Below are positions 30,389 to 32,157 of a stretch of 32,157 bases of DNA, one piece after another (within the stretch, counting starts at the first letter, position 1; every line of letters begins with the position of its first letter). The translations under genes and the position numbers were made by a program. Below the pieces are notes generated by a model. That model was not told the DNA's origin. It saw only the letters and a list, made by a program, of their open reading frames with translations, and did not search any database. This stretch comes from Deltaproteobacteria bacterium RIFOXYA12_FULL_58_15 (lineage in GTDB: Bacteria; Myxococcota; XYA12-FULL-58-9), in the NCBI GenBank assembly GCA_001798605.1, contig MGST01000266.1:1-32157 (forward strand). The letters run 5' to 3'.

Positions 30389-31522
30389 CTAGATATAGAT
30401 CTGCAGGGTCAGCTTCACCTGCCAGTCTACCGGCGTGTCGGAGCGATGTTGCCACGACCGATCATAGTCCAACATCAAGATGTTGTGGCCTACGAGCGTG
30501 TAAGCGACGCCGGCGATGACTCGCGAGCGGGGAATTCCAACACCGCTCGAGCCGTCGCCATCCGAGTCGAAATAGTCGTAACGACCGATGATCTTCGAGT
30601 CGATCCACGGTAGCCGCATTTCGCCGAACCCGGACCAACCTTCGTAACCGAGCGCGTTGCCTGAGGAGTCGACGCGGCTGCCACTCTGGTTGCCGCGGCC
30701 GAGCACGTATTGGCCGGTAATGACGAAATACTCGTGTTCGAAGCTGGCAAAGATGTCGTGCAGTTGCCATTGGGGCTCGGCTTGGGAGTTGCCCGCACCG
30801 TAGACGAAGAAATGTGCGAGTTGCAGGTTCGCAAGCCACGGGCCCAACGGTCGCACGGCGAGACGGGACATGAACACCTTGTTCGCGTTGGCTTCAACCG
30901 CGTGGTAACCGCCACCGTTGTAGACGCCCAGGGCAAAGCTGCCCCACGTGCCTGGATTCGCCCGGTTGACCTGATCTTGGTACTCTTGGGGCAGCTCGCG
31001 CCCCAACAGCCCAGACACCGTCACTCCGAGGTCGGCCGAGTTCAACAGACCGTTGCGCTCGATGAACATCATCCCTTGCATACGGTTGTAGTTGAGGTGC
31101 TCCTCGAGCTCGAACCATGGAGTGTGGACAATGCCAGCTTCGAGCTGCGTGTCGCTGATGAACGCGGTATCGACTGGCAAAACGAATCCCGCATACATGT
31201 ATTTGAGTCGTACCTTCCAGTCGCCTGATTCATCCTGGTGGGTGTCGAAGGTCACCCGAGGTTGTAGCCACCTGGTCGGTTTGAGCTTCAACGTCACGTA
31301 GCCGCGACTGATATGTGCACGGTTGAACGTTTCGCCGCCCTCTTCGCCGCCGCCGGCGTGCAGATACCAGACTACTCCCAGGGACACCTTGTCCCACAAT
31401 GACTCCTTCTTTGGCGCTTCGAGCGCTGCCCCAACGTCCTTTTCGGCCTCTTCGGCCGCGACTTGATTGGCCGTCAGCAGACAGAATAGTAGGACCCACC
31501 CGCTGTTTGTCTTCACGCTCAT
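30389..31522 (-). CDS. Outer-membrane porin, phosphate-selective (OprO/OprP-like) type
   Basis: 377 residues. A signal peptide ('VLLFCLLTANQVAAEEAEKD') is followed by amphipathic beta-strands ending in aromatic residues, e.g. 'LKYMYAGFVLP', 'GRYDYFDSDGD' and a C-terminal '...LTLQIYI' strand typical of barrel proteins. Features such as 'RGYVTLKLKPTRWLQPRVTF' fit the porin O/P superfamily. It would let phosphate or other anions through the outer membrane. The ATG at 31522 has AAAGG nine bases upstream; the open frame extends to 31741 without support. It sits directly upstream of pstS on the same strand, with a Pho-box-like site between them. The family assignment is moderately certain; the phosphate role comes from context. 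Confidence 0.75.
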   Translation of the reverse strand: MSVKTNSGWVLLFCLLTANQVAAEEAEKDVGAALEAPKKESLWDKVSLGVVWYLHAGGGEEGGETFNRAHISRGYVTLKLKPTRWLQPRVTFDTHQDESGDWKVRLKYMYAGFVLPVDTAFISDTQLEAGIVHTPWFELEEHLNYNRMQGMMFIERNGLLNSADLGVTVSGLLGRELPQEYQDQVNRANPGTWGSFALGVYNGGGYHAVEANANKVFMSRLAVRPLGPWLANLQLAHFFVYGAGNSQAEPQWQLHDIFASFEHEYFVITGQYVLGRGNQSGSRVDSSGNALGYEGWSGFGEMRLPWIDSKIIGRYDYFDSDGDGSSGVGIPRSRVIAGVAYTLVGHNILMLDYDRSWQHRSDTPVDWQVKLTLQIYI

Positions 31523-31561
31523 ATTCGTTAACCTTTCTGGCCACCGTCGGCTCGGGCGGTC

Positions 31562-31604
31562 GAGGCAAACTTGCCGACACTTTGAGGCAAACTTGCCCGC
31601 ACAC
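31562..31604. repeat. Tandem GAGGCAAACTTGCC repeat upstream of the porin gene
   Basis: GAGGCAAACTTGCC occurs at 31562 and 31584, 22 bases (two helical turns) apart, followed by similar bases. Each copy contains GGCAA-ACT-TTGCC-like dyad symmetry (GGCAAACTTGCC). It lies 40-80 bases before the porin start on the minus strand. Likely a paired operator or activator site; the regulator is unknown. The rest of 31605-31783 shows nothing I can identify. Confidence 0.5.
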
Positions 31605-31783
31605 TGCATCGGCGGCTTTCCTTGATTTTCTCTAGCGGCGGGAGACTGCCTGCCGATTGTTACGAGCGTATGACGGGCGGGCAAACTGTTGGTGAATTCG
31701 AAGGGGTTTGAGACCTGCAACTTTGATTCGCCGCGACACATGGTAGCCCAGAGAAGTCGTTCCCTACCATCATCTGGAGGCTG

Positions 31784-32157
31784 TCATGCCGGTCCCTCGG
31801 CGCCGACACGTTCGCGGTTTGGCGACAAGTGTCGTTCCCGGCGCCTTCTCTCACCGGATTGCAGAAGCAGGATGTCACCTGGTACGACATCGGCGGCCGC
31901 TACGTGCGAGACCTGGCCGTCGCGGCGAACCACCGCGGACTCAGGCACCATCTCCCCAAGGGCCGTAATCGCCTTCTGCGCCCGGAGTTCTTGGATGAAT
32001 CCGATGATGGCGTTCAGCGCGACGACGCCGAGCACGACGGCACCGTCAGTCACCTTGCCAAGAAGGAGGGCGATTCCACCTGACCCGAGGAGCACGAACA
32101 AGAGCGGACTGTTGAGCTGACGCAGGAGCAGCTTGAGCGGGCCGCCCGGACGGGCCA
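31784..32157 (-). pseudogene. P-type cation ATPase N-terminal fragment (truncated, also cut by window edge)
   Basis: From the right edge the minus strand encodes 'RPGGPLKLLLRQLNSPLLFV', 'GAVVLGVVALNAIIGFIQEL', 'RAQKAITALGEMVPESAVVR' and 'AADVVPGDILLLQSGE', which is the first membrane pair and the start of the actuator domain of P2/P3-type cation ATPases (MgtA/PMA/calcium-pump relatives). After QSGE the expected '(K)VPADLRL...TGES' is replaced by an Arg-rich, unrelated tail and a stop at 31784. The phosphorylation site and ATP-binding domain are missing and were not found downstream. It is a gene remnant, or a gene broken by a deletion near 31850. Confidence 0.8.

Overview
The window looks like a chromosomal segment of a GC-rich, Gram-negative, surface-elaborate bacterium, most likely a myxobacterium-like member of the Myxococcota or a related delta-proteobacterial lineage. 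This rests on gene content only: several Cys-rich lipoproteins, a very long thrombospondin type 3 / MopE-type calcium-binding protein, a protein ending in a hydrophobic stretch plus five arginines (a GlyGly/MYXO-CTERM-like sorting tail), a PilZ protein, a one-piece partner-switch regulator, TonB-receptor and porin sequences, and many intact SD sequences. No rRNA, tRNA, IS element or CRISPR array was seen.

Layout. 1-5885: start of a UvrD/Rep-type helicase leaving the window leftwards; a large unrecognised protein with an acidic tract; a two-gene cassette (ribbon-helix-helix protein plus DUF6036/AbiEii-like nucleotidyltransferase) behind a perfect palindrome; then a STAS protein and a GAF-GAF-PP2C-HATPase protein forming a partner-switch pair. 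5886-17770: an envelope/secretome block with a Cys-rich lipoprotein, a beta-propeller lipoprotein, a PilZ protein, a broken MBOAT acyltransferase, a parallel beta-helix lipoprotein, a helical lipoprotein and the 1521-residue TSP3 lipoprotein, whose repeat array is interrupted five times by the same ~110-residue domain. 17783-21736: an orphan CopG-type antitoxin, a truncated TonB receptor, a ModE-type regulator, a THEP1-like NTPase fused to a membrane domain, and a TrmO protein with an extra C-terminal domain; this may be a metal or oxyanion (Mo/W) locus. 21739-25017: an amidohydrolase-like protein with an altered metal site, an AAA/DUF4143 protein behind a palindrome, and a pair of small unknown genes flanked by a 32-bp direct repeat.

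25124-31522: a phosphate locus on the minus strand. A porin gene is followed downstream by pstS, pstC, pstA, two different pstB genes and a PhoU-ArsC fusion, tightly spaced with several ATGA overlaps, with a PhoB-like box in front of pstS. The two PstB proteins look complementary: one has a substituted Q-loop and H-loop, the other a substituted signature motif, so a heterodimer would have one normal and one degenerate ATP site. With the PhoU-arsenate reductase/phosphatase fusion, this is the most notable system in the window. 31784-32157 holds a broken P-type ATPase fragment running off the right edge.

All calls come from reading the sequence and remembered family motifs; no database search was run.
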